Below are positions 18,212 to 27,499 of a stretch of 64,000 nucleotides of DNA, piece by piece (within the stretch, counting starts at the first letter, position 1; each line of letters begins with the position of its first letter). The position numbers and the translations under genes are program-made. The notes under the pieces are model-generated. The model saw only the letters and a list, made by a program, of their open reading frames with translations, was not told where the DNA came from and ran no database searches. The DNA comes from Ardenticatenaceae bacterium (lineage in GTDB: Bacteria; Chloroflexota; Anaerolineae; Promineifilales; Promineifilaceae): the NCBI GenBank assembly GCA_020634435.1, contig JACKBS010000007.1, positions 620,001 through 684,000 of the forward strand, given 5' to 3'.

Positions 18212-19995
18212 TAACCAAACTCATGGGCAACGGCCGTTTCCCGAACCATCTTGCCGCCAAAACTGACCGTCCCCGTTTGCCCTGTTTCAGTCACCTGAAT
18301 ATTGTCCTGGGCGAAGGTCAGCGTAAATGTCGTGGTTGCGGTGTACCCAATTTGCTGGCAGAGCAGTTCAAAGGTATCTGGCGCAGTCCAGTTCCCCATG
18401 GCTGCCATGCAACCAATATCTGTTTCGGTGAATCGGTAAACGCCATCCAGACCTACTTTGAAAACGGCCGTATCATTCACCCGCGCCGTATAGCTAAAAA
18501 TCGCTTCATTGCCCGCCGTGGTGAACTGGAGTTTGAACTGGTCATAGTTCCAGTTATTCGACTCTAGGGCATACGTGCAACCAGAGACCTGCCGAGCAAT
18601 TTCTGGCAGCGGTGGCACCGGCTGCGCCGTTTGCTTTAGCGGCGGCGGGCCGGATTGCTCTGCAAGCGCTTGTTGCGCCACAGAATTTTCTGGCAATGCA
18701 TCGTTAGACTGAATGGCAGGCAGCACAAATTGGTCCAGCACCTTCTTCGGGAAAAAGACCCCCTTGCCGCTGGACGAACTGGTCACCGTCAGCACCAGAT
18801 TGTGCTGCGGCACCACCATGATGTATTGCCCCGCCACCCCCACCGCAGCGTAAGCGCCAGAGCGATCCAGCCACCATTGGTAGCCATACCCATCGGCAAA
18901 CGCCCGCATGAAGTTAGCCGAAACCCAATTCTGGGAAGTGAGCGCCTGATCCCGCTGCCCTTTTGCATCCAACACCACGACGTAGTTCTTGGGGAAGGCG
19001 TGGGGCGTCACCGATTCACGCACCCAGGCAGCCGGAATGATTTGACGGCCGTTCCACCGCCCCTGCTGCAAATAAAGCAGCCCAATCTTGGCCATATCCT
19101 GCGGCTTTAGCCACATCCGCGCGTACCCAATGTAAATCTCTTGCGGACTGCGCTCCCAGCGTACTTCCTCGATGCCCAGCGGGTCGAACAGGTATTTGCG
19201 GGCAAACGTGAGCGTATCCATACCGGTTGCCCGCTGGATAATGGCCGAGAGCAGGAAGGAACTCAGATTGCTGTAGTCAAACCGCTCACCTGGCTCTGCA
19301 TCTAGGGGCAGGCTGAGAATGTGGGCCACCCAATCGGCCGTAGCCTGCGTGGCAAAAAGCCCCTCCCATCCATAAAGGAAGAAGTCCCGACTGCGCATGC
19401 CCGTTTGCATGCTCAACAAATCTTTGAGCCTGATTTGCCGCATTTTGGGATCGCGAATCGCATCCTGTTTATCCTCAAAAAAGGAGACCATCGGCACGTC
19501 CACGCCAGCGATATGTCCCTGCTCAATCGCAATGCCGATCAGCGCCGACATGATGCTCTTGGTGCAGGAGTGAATGACGTGCGCGGTCTCTTTGGGAAAC
19601 AGCGGGTTAAAGTAGAACTCTGCCACAAGATAGCCATTGCGGATGATGGAAATGGAGTCGATGGCAACGCCGGGGTCTTTGGCCTGGGCGGCTGCATAAA
19701 ACTCGGGAATTTGCAGCAGCGTCTCGGAATCCATGCCCTGTTGCTCTGGCGTGGTTGTGCGGAAACCGTCTGTGGGCCAGTAATCAGGTGGGATGGGGTC
19801 GTAGGTAACGGCCGTAAATTTACGAGTCGGCAGATACGCCCACACAACCATCGCGCCATATAAGGTGACAAACAGACCCACAATCGCCAACAACACTTTG
19901 ACCAGGGTAGATGCCGCATTCCAGAAAAACAGAATGCTCACCAAGACTGCCAGTACAACCAAACTAGTTGCCGTTATTTGTAAGGTTCGCTTCAT
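18211..19995 (-). CDS. Membrane-anchored serine beta-lactamase-family hydrolase
   Basis: The protein is 594 aa. Two N-terminal membrane helices (residues ~8-28 and 33-54) precede a class C/PBP4-like domain. The nucleophile motif SCTK is at 143-146 (S143, K146) and the Y-x-N motif YSN at 241-243. The KTG-box equivalent appears as VAGQY in the third position. A C-terminal lipocalin-like beta-rich segment follows (~470-594, ARQVSGCTYALESN, GTVSFGGKMVRE). The family includes esterases, D-aminopeptidases and peptidases; true antibiotic resistance is unlikely. It follows the DUF4386 gene by 23 bp. Confidence 0.9.
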   Translation of the reverse strand: MKRTLQITATSLVVLAVLVSILFFWNAASTLVKVLLAIVGLFVTLYGAMVVWAYLPTRKFTAVTYDPIPPDYWPTDGFRTTTPEQQGMDSETLLQIPEFYAAAQAKDPGVAIDSISIIRNGYLVAEFYFNPLFPKETAHVIHSCTKSIMSALIGIAIEQGHIAGVDVPMVSFFEDKQDAIRDPKMRQIRLKDLLSMQTGMRSRDFFLYGWEGLFATQATADWVAHILSLPLDAEPGERFDYSNLSSFLLSAIIQRATGMDTLTFARKYLFDPLGIEEVRWERSPQEIYIGYARMWLKPQDMAKIGLLYLQQGRWNGRQIIPAAWVRESVTPHAFPKNYVVVLDAKGQRDQALTSQNWVSANFMRAFADGYGYQWWLDRSGAYAAVGVAGQYIMVVPQHNLVLTVTSSSSGKGVFFPKKVLDQFVLPAIQSNDALPENSVAQQALAEQSGPPPLKQTAQPVPPLPEIARQVSGCTYALESNNWNYDQFKLQFTTAGNEAIFSYTARVNDTAVFKVGLDGVYRFTETDIGCMAAMGNWTAPDTFELLCQQIGYTATTTFTLTFAQDNIQVTETGQTGTVSFGGKMVRETAVAHEFG

Positions 19996-20018
19996 TGTTC
20001 TTTCTCCTTACAGAAACT

Positions 20019-20771
20019 TTAGGCGTGCGCGATAAGCGGCCGTTTTCCCCGCTTGTCTATGTCCGTGGCCGCAGCTAAAGCGGCGGGATTAAATCCCTTA
20101 AAAATCAGCCAAACAGCCAGCACCATTTCATTGATCGCAATGGGCATAGCAAAAATAAGCTCAAAACTCGCACCCGTAGTAAACGGCACCTCCAGCAGCG
20201 CCATCACAGAACCAACTAACAGCAGCGCAGCGGAAAGGAACCCCCATACCGATAAGAAGCAGGGCACGAGCTTTGATGGGTAAAGCACGGTGTAAAACAT
20301 CAAAGCGCCACTCGTGAAGATAATCACGTAAAACGTGAAGCCCCACGCATTACAGGATTGAATTGAATGCCCGATGCTCTGCAAATAGGCGGTATTGGTG
20401 CCACCATTGTCCAAGAAAAGCTCGCTTACATTGATCAGCAGCAGGGCATTGATTTCCACCAAAATGAAGAGCACTGCCTCGAAAAATCTGAACACCACAT
20501 AGCTCAGCGCCAATGTTTCATTCTGTTTTTTCAGAATCGGGAACAAAACAATAGGGATAAGCGGTATGGACAAAACACAGGCAAACTCAAGCAGTATGCC
20601 TATCGTAGCCATGATCCTGTTGGGATAAGCTTCATTCAGATAGTCGGGAGATTCTAAAATAGGGGCGTAAACCGCCTTGCCAATAAAGAGAAACGCAGTC
20701 GCAATAATGAACAAGATACCGACAACTATCGCCTGCTTTCTGTAGGTATTTACCTTTTCTTTGGCCATCAT
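20019..20771 (-). CDS. DUF4386 family membrane protein
   Basis: The protein is 250 aa with six to seven helices. IVVGILFIIATAFLFIGKAV, the NRIMATIGILLEFACVLSIPLIPIVLFPILKK loop, ALSYVVFRFFEAVLF and WGFTFYVIIFTSGALMFYTVLY are characteristic of DUF4386. The function of the family is unknown. It is in the same orientation as the ABC transporter genes but 135 bp downstream of the permease end. Confidence 0.88.
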   Translation of the reverse strand: MMAKEKVNTYRKQAIVVGILFIIATAFLFIGKAVYAPILESPDYLNEAYPNRIMATIGILLEFACVLSIPLIPIVLFPILKKQNETLALSYVVFRFFEAVLFILVEINALLLINVSELFLDNGGTNTAYLQSIGHSIQSCNAWGFTFYVIIFTSGALMFYTVLYPSKLVPCFLSVWGFLSAALLLVGSVMALLEVPFTTGASFELIFAMPIAINEMVLAVWLIFKGFNPAALAAATDIDKRGKRPLIAHA

Positions 20772-20905
20772 CTTACTTCCTCCGTAACTTGTACAGCCGT
20801 TTGAGCTGCGGCCAGTTTCCTACCAAAGCAACTCGGTCAGAAACCCGGCCACAGCGTTACTCAACAATTTTTCAAACAACAATTGGGAGCGTGAAAAAAA
20901 CTAGT

Positions 20906-21674
20906 TCAGCGATAAGCAGTTCTCTTAAAAAACTGCATCCCGGCGATGACAATAACGATGCTGATTCCACCCAGGGTGAGCAAATCTTGCCAGATGACAG
21001 GATCAGACAGGCTTCCCGTGTGGAAGATGACCGACAGCGCATCAGAGACGTAGTAGTTGGGCATAAAGTGAGCAATGTTGCGCGTGGTTTCATTGAAGAC
21101 GGCCAACAGGGCACCAAACATCATCATGGGCACAATGAAGATCACCGAAAGCCCACCTGCTGCGCCTGTGTCCTTGGAGACGGCAGCCGTAATTAACCCC
21201 AGGCCAAAAGGCCGAAATTGCCAACAGCGCCAGGAACAATGCCGTCAGGAGCAAACCAACCACACCACCCAGCGGTTCAAATCCCAGCAGCAGCGCCACT
21301 AACAAGACGATAAACCCCTGACCAGTGGCAATGATCATGTTGGCAATAATGTGGCTGCCCAGGTAAATGGTGGGAGAAACGGGAGTCGCCTGGATGCGCT
21401 TCAGCAAGCCAGACTTACGGTATTCAACCAGCGCCAGAGCAACGATCATGCCCATATAAATGATGGCGTACCCCATCGCACCGGGCAGCAAATAGTCAAA
21501 GTGGCTCATTTCCGAGGCATAGCCATAGTAATCATTTCTGATGTCGCCAAGCGCAAAATAAAAGACCAAAGTTAGCCCCACCGGCATGAGCAACAAGATG
21601 CCCAGGGTCATTGGGTCGCGGTACAGCTTCTTCAATTCAACAACAATTAATGCTCGCATAGTTTGCAGGTTCAT
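20906..21674 (-). pseudogene. ABC-2 type permease, interrupted by a single-base frameshift
   Basis: The reading starts MNLQTMRALIVVELKKLYRDP at 21674, one base after the stop of the ATPase gene. It runs through LLLMPVGLTLVFYFAL, YAIIYMGMIVALALVEYRKSGLLKR and ALFLALLAISAF, then leaves frame. The other frame resumes with GLGLITAAVSKDTGAAG and continues to IFIVPMMMFGALLAVFNETTRN...GMQFFKRTAYR at 20906. Dropping one T from the TTTT run (plus-strand aaaa at 21206-21209) restores one ~255-aa ABC-2 permease with six helices. It could be a real mutation, phase variation at a short homopolymer or an assembly error. The partner ATPase is intact. Confidence 0.85.
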
Positions 21675-21675
21675 C

Positions 21676-22497
21676 TTACATTCCCTCCGCGATACGGCGG
21701 CCTGTAATCTTGATAAAGACACCTTCCAGATCATCTACGTGATGCGCTTCCATGAGCGCCTTGGGGGTGTCGAGGGCAACCAATTCGCCATAATCAATAA
21801 TGCCCACCCGGTCACTCAGCGTCTCGGCTTCTTCGATGTAATGGGTCGTCAGAATGACGGTTTTGCCTTCATCCTTGAGTGCGGCGATATTGTCCCAGGT
21901 TCTGCGACGAGCGCGGGCGTCCATACCAACCGTTGGCTCATCCAGAAAGACAATTTCAGGGTCGCTGATCAAGGCAATGAGCAGGTTCAACTGGCGCATC
22001 ATCCCACCGCTGTATCCTTTGGCCTTGCGCCGAGCAGCGTCAACAAAGTCTGCCTGCTCAACCAGCCTGGCCGCACGTTCCCTGATTAGCTGTGGGTTCA
22101 TGCCATGCAGGTTGCCAAAAAGGATGAGGTTTTCCATCCCGCTGAGGAATTTGAAAACGGCCGCTTCCTGTGGACAAACACCAATATGCGCTTTTACTTT
22201 TTGAGGTTCTTTGGCAATGTCATAGCCAGCAATTTGGGCCGATCCGGCCGATGGCTTTAATAAACCACACAGCATGCTGATGGTGGTTGTTTTGCCCGCG
22301 CCGTTTGGTCCCAAAAAGCCAAACATTTCACCTTTGCGGATATCGAGGCTGAGGTTGTTTACGGCCGTAATATCTCCATACTTTTTCACTAAACCGTTGA
22401 TAACAATTTCGCTTCTTGCCTGGAATGTTTCAGCCTCTTCGATTTTCTGTCTGTTTCGAGTAGGCTGAGTAACGGGTATTTTTTCTTGTAGTTGCAT
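21676..22497 (-). CDS. ABC-2 type transporter ATP-binding protein
   Basis: The protein is 273 aa with a complete ABC ATPase: Walker A FLGPNGAGKTTT, Q-loop GVCPQE, signature YSGGMMRQ (a variant of LSGGQ), Walker B EIVFLDEPTVGMD, D-loop and H-loop TTHYIEEAE. It resembles drug/polymer exporters of the NatA/DrrA type. An extra ~30 hydrophilic residues precede the domain (VTQPTRNRQKIEEAET). Its stop is one base from the permease start, so the two are translationally coupled. The site at 22596-22625 lies ~100 bp upstream and probably regulates the transcript. Confidence 0.94.
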   Translation of the reverse strand: MQLQEKIPVTQPTRNRQKIEEAETFQARSEIVINGLVKKYGDITAVNNLSLDIRKGEMFGFLGPNGAGKTTTISMLCGLLKPSAGSAQIAGYDIAKEPQKVKAHIGVCPQEAAVFKFLSGMENLILFGNLHGMNPQLIRERAARLVEQADFVDAARRKAKGYSGGMMRQLNLLIALISDPEIVFLDEPTVGMDARARRRTWDNIAALKDEGKTVILTTHYIEEAETLSDRVGIIDYGELVALDTPKALMEAHHVDDLEGVFIKITGRRIAEGM

Positions 22498-22595
22498 TTG
22501 AATAAACTCCTTTTAAAGCAACGCAGGGAGTAGAGAATGACAGATTGCGCTTATTAGCAGCTTTCTATACACATCTGTAGGATATGGGCGAAAGG

Positions 22596-22625
22596 GTAGT
22601 ACTGTCATACCCCGGAGGTATTATT
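22596..22625 (-). promoter_or_regulatory. Conserved operator-like site 3 (upstream of the ABC transporter)
   Basis: The plus strand reads gtagtac-TGTCATACCC-cggaggtattatt. The minus strand contains a perfect dyad ATACC-TCCGG-GGTAT followed by GACA. It is the best-formed of the three matching sites and lies ~100 bp before the ATPase start codon. Confidence 0.65.
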
Positions 22626-23377
22626 CAACGCATTATTCGCATATATGGATAATGAGAGGGAGGGATAGTCTTGATTTAGCGGCGCGATATGATTGCACAA
22701 CGGTATTATCAAGTTGCTAACGTATTTTGTTCATTTGGCTCTAATCTCCACTTGATGGGGCAAGGCTCCAAGCACAAATACCCTCCTGTGCGCCATCGGG
22801 TGTGTTAATAGCCAGCTTGTTCTGACCAACACAGGCTACCAACAAATCACCAGCGAAAAAAAGATCAATTCGGGCAAACTTTGAATTGCCAGAGTACGAT
22901 GGGATGGATATCCCGATTCTGATGATCTGGCAGGGCGCAAAACTTCATCTAAATAGGGTTGCCAGAAAAGGTGTATTTAAGAACGAGACATTGTTGAAGA
23001 ATTAGCTGATGAATTTGAAATCAATCAAATGAATCTAAATGTTGAGTTCGGTCATAGCCAGATGCTAGAATTTTGGGAAATAGAGAATTTTTAGAAAAAT
23101 GCTTTCTAGCAATTTGGTTAGGCACGAAAGTGACAGTTCGCTTTATACACGTGAGTGAGCGAATGCCGTCGCTATCGAACCCCAAATAACGACAATTTAT
23201 GAGATAACAGACAAATCAAGCGCACTCTCAACACCTACCCATAATTGCCCCGAATTTTATCCAACTTTTCATCTACCCCATCCAATTCTATTTTCCTTGC
23301 GTATGTACTATCACCTCCCACGAACAAGGGAGTTCTTGGAGAGCAGCTCTTTTCGCTTAATTGTGTAATTGGAATAT
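22626..23377. other. Intergenic region between divergent clusters, with possible gene remnant
   Basis: This 750 bp gap separates the minus-strand cluster from the plus-strand polysaccharide cluster. I see no complete gene. A short open stretch at 22981-23094 (ERDIVEELADEFEINQMN...EFWEIENF, stop TAG) has protein-like composition but no start codon and may be a remnant. A dispersed repeat copy lies at 23144-23172. Both flanking clusters must have promoters here. The stretch is relatively AT-rich and lacks the ACGGCCGT motif. Confidence 0.5.
23144..23172. repeat. Dispersed ~30 bp repeat, copy 2
   Basis: It contains tatacacgtgagtga-cga and ccgtcgct, as at 6400-6430. Both copies are intergenic, beside the ends or starts of large transcription units. 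Confidence 0.5.
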
Positions 23378-24646
23378 ATGATTGCCTTCCTGCCCCTCGA
23401 CAAAAAATTAAGAACAAACGCCTTGCTCAAGCTGAGTGCTGAATTGGGAGGGCGTATCGCCACTTTTTTGCTGTTGCTGTGGGCCGCGCGCCAGCTCTCT
23501 ACGTCCGAATTTGGCAACTACAATTACGCGTTGGCGATTAGCTTTGTTTTGGTACAGGTGGCCGATTTTGGTTTGCAGCTGCTGCTCTCACGCGAGGTCG
23601 CCCGGCTAAATACGGCCGCACGGCCGCAGGTGCTGGCCACCTTCCATCTGAAGCTGTGGTTGAGCTTGCCGGTTTTGCTCTTGCTGGCCTTCGTTGCGCT
23701 CCGGCAAGAGGCCAATGGCTGGGTTGTTTTTCTGCTAGGGGTGACGCTGCTTCTGCAAACCTTTGTGGAGCTGGTGGCCCACATTTTCCGCGGGCAGCAG
23801 CGTTTGGCGGTGGAAGCGCAGCTCTTGGTGTGGGTGCGGGTCGGTACGGCAGTTTTTGGTTTCTACGTCCTTGCCCAAAACGGGCAGCTACTTGGGTTAG
23901 CCCTGGTCAGTTTGGCCGTTATGCTGAGCGGCCTGGGATTTGCCCTATGGCAGCTGCGCCGCGCGGGCTGGATTAGCCAGTATCGCCAATTGTGGCCGAC
24001 GGCGTTGCCGCATACGGCCGTTTCGCGACATCTTCTCCAACAGGCCTGGCCGCTGGGCATCTCCATCTTCCTCTCCATCGCCTACACGCGGCTGGCGGTG
24101 TTGCTGCTGGCAGCCTGGCGCGATGCTGAAGCCGTGGCCCTGTACAGCGCCGCCTGGCGATTGGTGGAACCCACGCAAATTTTACCAGCCTCCCTGCTGG
24201 CGGCCGTATTCCCTGCTTTTGCGCTCGCCCTGTCACAGGATCGCCACCGGGCCAGCCGTTTGGGACGGCAAACAAGCCTGCTTCTGGCGTTGGCTGGCGG
24301 TCTGGTGGCGCTCACCTTTTGGCTAAGTGCCCCGTGGCTGGTGGGCTGGCTTTACGGCCCGGACTTTGCAGACAGTGCGCCCGTGTTGCGCCTGCTTGGT
24401 TTGACTGTTTTGCCAGTGTACCTCAATTACAGCCTGACCCATTACCTCATTGCCCACGGGCAGCAGCGCATCCTGACGGGGTTAACGGCCGTTACGCTTT
24501 GCCTCCACACCCTCTTGTGTTGGTTGTTCATTCCCCGGCTCGGTTTGTTGGGTCCCGCCTTATCAGTATTGATAGTCGAAAGCGTTTTGTTGCTTGGCTG
24601 TTTGTGGGCTTTGCGCCAGCCAGTTTTGCCAGAGACGGCCGTATGA
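23378..24646 (+). CDS. Polysaccharide flippase (Wzx/MATE-like, O-antigen/teichoic acid exporter family)
   Basis: The protein is 422 aa with about 12 hydrophobic helices. The N-terminal RTNALLKLSAELGGRIATFLLLLWAARQLSTSEFGNYNYALA is the typical start of polysaccharide biosynthesis flippases. SREVARLN and AVFPAFALALSQDRH fit the family. It would move lipid-linked oligosaccharides across the membrane. A TTG nine bases upstream is in frame, but the ATG at 23378 is more likely. It is the first gene of a plus-strand cluster and its stop overlaps the next start as GTATGA. Confidence 0.9.
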   Translation: MIAFLPLDKKLRTNALLKLSAELGGRIATFLLLLWAARQLSTSEFGNYNYALAISFVLVQVADFGLQLLLSREVARLNTAARPQVLATFHLKLWLSLPVLLLLAFVALRQEANGWVVFLLGVTLLLQTFVELVAHIFRGQQRLAVEAQLLVWVRVGTAVFGFYVLAQNGQLLGLALVSLAVMLSGLGFALWQLRRAGWISQYRQLWPTALPHTAVSRHLLQQAWPLGISIFLSIAYTRLAVLLLAAWRDAEAVALYSAAWRLVEPTQILPASLLAAVFPAFALALSQDRHRASRLGRQTSLLLALAGGLVALTFWLSAPWLVGWLYGPDFADSAPVLRLLGLTVLPVYLNYSLTHYLIAHGQQRILTGLTAVTLCLHTLLCWLFIPRLGLLGPALSVLIVESVLLLGCLWALRQPVLPETAV

Positions 24647-26328
24647 TTTTCAGCAAACCTTCGCCCACTTTCAGCCGAGTTGGTCAATGGTTGCTCCTGC
24701 TGCTGGCCCTCAGTTTGCCGTTTGAGCTGGATGAGCCGCTGATTCGCGTGGGGCCATTGGCCTTTACCAATGTGGAGATTTTGTTGGGGGCAGTTTTGCT
24801 GGTTGCCGGGCTAGTGTGGTGGCAGAAACGGCCGTACTGGCCCCTACCTCATCGCGGCTGGCTTGTTTTGCTACTGGCTGGCGGGCTGTTTGTGGCAACG
24901 GCCGTTCTCGCGCCTGAACACCCTGCCAATGCTCTCAAAGCCAGCTTTCGTTTGCTCAGCGGCATCGGACTGGCACTGGCGCTGCCCTTGCTGATTCAGA
25001 ATCCGTCGCAGCGCACGCGACTCATTTGGGCGATGATTGCCAGCAGCGTGCTGGTGGCGGCCATCGGCCTGATTGAATTGTGGTCTGGACAAGAATTGGG
25101 CTGGCTGCTGCCATTTCGCGCGGGCATCACCGTGGCTGGAGCGTATTTGCGGCTGACGGGGCCGCTGGATTACGCCAACCATGCCGCCATGATGTTGGAA
25201 GCAACGATACCCTTGCTGCTGATGGCGGGTTGGCTGTGGTGGCGACGCTCGCGGAAAACGGCCGTTCTCCTCTTCAATGGCCTCCTCCTGCTGCTCCTGC
25301 TGCAAGCCAGCTTCCTCACCCTCAGCCGGGCCAGCTTCCTCACGATTGGATTGGTTGCGGCGGTGATGATCTTGTTTCTGGGTTGGCGACAGGCCATCGT
25401 GCGCCCCTGGCTGGGGCTTTTGGGATTGGTTGGCCTGCTCTTTGCTTTTAATTCGGGCGTTAGCGAAGCGTTTCGCTTGCGGCTGGGCAGCGAGGGTGAC
25501 AGCGGCTGGTATCTAGCGGAATGGCAAGTGCCCCAGACGCTCACGTTGACCGCCAACGAAACGCGCCGCGTGCCCATCACCGTTACTAATCACGGCGCGT
25601 TGGTCTGGAACAGCCAGCGCCAGCCACCCATCAACCTGGGCGCACGCTGGATTCAGGCCGAGAGCGGCCTACAGCTGGCGGAACCGCGCTGGCCGTTTGA
25701 TCCGCCCATCTTGCCCGGCCAAACCATCTCTCAGGAGGTGCCGCTGCATGCGCCGTCTGAGCCGGGCGAATACACCCTAATTTGGGATGTGGTTCAGGAG
25801 CAAATTACCTGGTTTGGTGAGAAGAGCAACGTGTTTGCCACCAGCCAGGTGGTGGTACAGCCTGGAACCGGGCAAGCTGCGCCGGAGTGGGAAACGGCCG
25901 TTCCCGCCTGGACCTACCAACTCCCCATCCCCGACCGGAGCACGCTATGGCCATTGGCGCTGCAATTGATTGCGGAACGGCCGTTTCTAGGCATCGGCCT
26001 GGACAATTTTCGGTTGGTGTACGGCCGTTTGCTCCAGGCCGATTCCTGGAACGAAACCATCCACACCAACAACTGGTACCTGGAATTTCTGGTCGGCGGC
26101 GGACTGCTGGCCGCGCTGCCGTTTTTTGCCTGGCTGGCCTGGGAGGGTCAGATTGCCTGGACGCAGCTACGCCAGCGCCCGGTTGACCCGTGGCAGGTGG
26201 CTATTTTGGCCAGCCTCTTGGCCTATTTAAGCCACGGCCTGGTTGATTTCTTTTTACTGTTCAACAGTACCGGGCTGCTTTTTTGGCTGCTGGTGGGCTG
26301 TTGGTGGCACGCTCAACATCATGAATGA
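24643..26328 (+). CDS. O-antigen ligase/polymerase family protein with extracytoplasmic Ig-like insert
   Basis: The protein is 561 aa. It opens MIFSKPSPTFSRVGQWLLLLLALSLPFEL and has ~10-11 membrane helices. The Wzy_C-type catalytic loop appears near the end: AERPFLGIGLDNFRLVYGRLL...ETIHTNNWYLEFLVGGG. Between them, residues ~285-420 are hydrophilic and beta-rich (VPITVTNHGALVWNSQRQPP, ILPGQTISQEVPLHAPSEPGEYTLIWDV), resembling NBR1/FW-type Ig domains. Such a large insert in the periplasmic loop is unusual. The start is set by the ATGA overlap with the flippase. Probable role: joining or polymerising glycan chains on the outer face. Confidence 0.85.
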   Translation: MIFSKPSPTFSRVGQWLLLLLALSLPFELDEPLIRVGPLAFTNVEILLGAVLLVAGLVWWQKRPYWPLPHRGWLVLLLAGGLFVATAVLAPEHPANALKASFRLLSGIGLALALPLLIQNPSQRTRLIWAMIASSVLVAAIGLIELWSGQELGWLLPFRAGITVAGAYLRLTGPLDYANHAAMMLEATIPLLLMAGWLWWRRSRKTAVLLFNGLLLLLLLQASFLTLSRASFLTIGLVAAVMILFLGWRQAIVRPWLGLLGLVGLLFAFNSGVSEAFRLRLGSEGDSGWYLAEWQVPQTLTLTANETRRVPITVTNHGALVWNSQRQPPINLGARWIQAESGLQLAEPRWPFDPPILPGQTISQEVPLHAPSEPGEYTLIWDVVQEQITWFGEKSNVFATSQVVVQPGTGQAAPEWETAVPAWTYQLPIPDRSTLWPLALQLIAERPFLGIGLDNFRLVYGRLLQADSWNETIHTNNWYLEFLVGGGLLAALPFFAWLAWEGQIAWTQLRQRPVDPWQVAILASLLAYLSHGLVDFFLLFNSTGLLFWLLVGCWWHAQHHE

Positions 26329-26335
26329 AAATCGT

Positions 26336-26360
26336 AGGTCGGATTGGCAATCCGACCCAC
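26336..26360. repeat. Palindromic intergenic unit
   Basis: A perfect 9 bp palindrome ggtcggatt-ggc-aatccgacc lies just before the glycosyltransferase ribosome site. A degenerate relative (tgattgggaagccaaccc) lies upstream of the DinB gene at 54525. In both cases ..aaccc/gaccc-acat-t/cta-aaggag continues straight into the ribosome site, so the unit may provide translation initiation context. Confidence 0.5.
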
Positions 26361-26378
26361 ATTTACGAAGGAGCTTTG

Positions 26379-27499
26379 ATGCGAATTGGTTTTGATGGCA
26401 CACCGTTGTTAGGGCAGCGCTCTGGCGTGGGGCATTACACCGGGCGCTTGTTAACGCATCTGGTTCAGCAATTCCCAGATTGGGAATATTTGCTGTTCAG
26501 CAACCAGCCGCTGGCGCTGCTAGAGAGCGAATTGGCGCGCACCCGTCCCGTGGCCCGTAACTTTATGAGCCGTTTTGTCTGGATGCAGTTCATCCTACCG
26601 CGCATTATCCGCCAAGCCGCGCCGCACCTGTGCCACTTTCCCAACAACACCGCCCCTGTTTGCCTAAGCTGCCCGTCAATTATCACCATTCATGACGCGT
26701 CGCTGTTTTTGCACAGCCACACCACCCTACCAGCCGCCTGCTGGCGCTGCGCCTGCTGCTGCCGCAGGTGGCGCGACGGGCAACGGCCGTTATCACCGTT
26801 TCCCACCATGCCCGCCAGGATTTGCTACGTACACTGCGCCTGCCTGCCGAAAAGGTCCACGTCATCCATGAAGCCGCCCCCGACAACTTCCAGCCAGTAG
26901 AAGATCCGGTGCAGCGCCACCAGCTGCGCCTGCGCTACAATCTACCAGAAAAATTTATCCTCTTCGTCGGCACCATCGAACCACGCAAAAACCTCACGCG
27001 GCTAATTCGGGCTGTGGCGCAGCTGCGGCAGCGGGGCTGCCCGGCCCGATTGGTGCTGGTGGGTCCCAACGGCTGGCTGGTCAACGGCTCGCTGGAGCAG
27101 GAAATCGAGGCATTGGGCATGAAAGACGCGGTGCAAAATCTGGGCTACGTTCCTCTGGAAGATTTACCGGGCATCTACTCACTGGCTACGGTGTTTGCTT
27201 TCCCCTCGCTATACGAAGGATTTGGCCTACCACCGCTGGAGGCGATGGCTTGCGGCACGGCCGTACTTACCAGCCAGGGGTCAGCCATGGCCGAAATTTG
27301 CGGCGATGCGGCCTTTTTGGTCGATCCCCACGCGGAAGATGCGATTGCCGATGGTCTGGCGGCGCTGCTTGGCGATGCAGCTTTGCGCGTCCATTTGCAG
27401 CAGCGCGGGCTGGCGCGGGTCAAACAATATTCCTGGGAACGGACGGCAAAAGAAACGGCCGTTGTCTATCAAAAAGTGTTAAACGGGAGCCAGCCATGA
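26379..27499 (+). pseudogene. GT4-family glycosyltransferase, split by a single-base frameshift
   Basis: The start MRIGFDGTPLLGQRSGVGHYTGRLL has AAGGAG upstream. The frame runs to SIITIHDASLFLHSHT, then fails. The next frame resumes TSRLLALRLLLPQVARRATAVITVSHHARQDLL and carries the whole C-terminal Rossmann domain (ILFVGTIEPRKNL, FAFPSLYEGFGLPPLEAMACGT). Adding one C near 26724 would restore a ~374-aa GT1/GT4 mannosyl- or rhamnosyltransferase-like enzyme (HTHPTSRLL). The fault is clean and single, so it may be a recent mutation or an assembly error. The stop overlaps the next start (ATGA), as throughout the cluster. Confidence 0.85.

Noticed and set aside
23369..23377. TTG start of the flippase
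   Set aside because: The ATG at 23378 is three codons downstream and a more usual start, with no better ribosome site for the TTG.
24319..24642. Long N-terminal extension of the ligase frame into the flippase gene
   Set aside because: It overlaps 108 codons of a clearly coding flippase. The ATGA overlap start at 24643 matches the style of the whole cluster.
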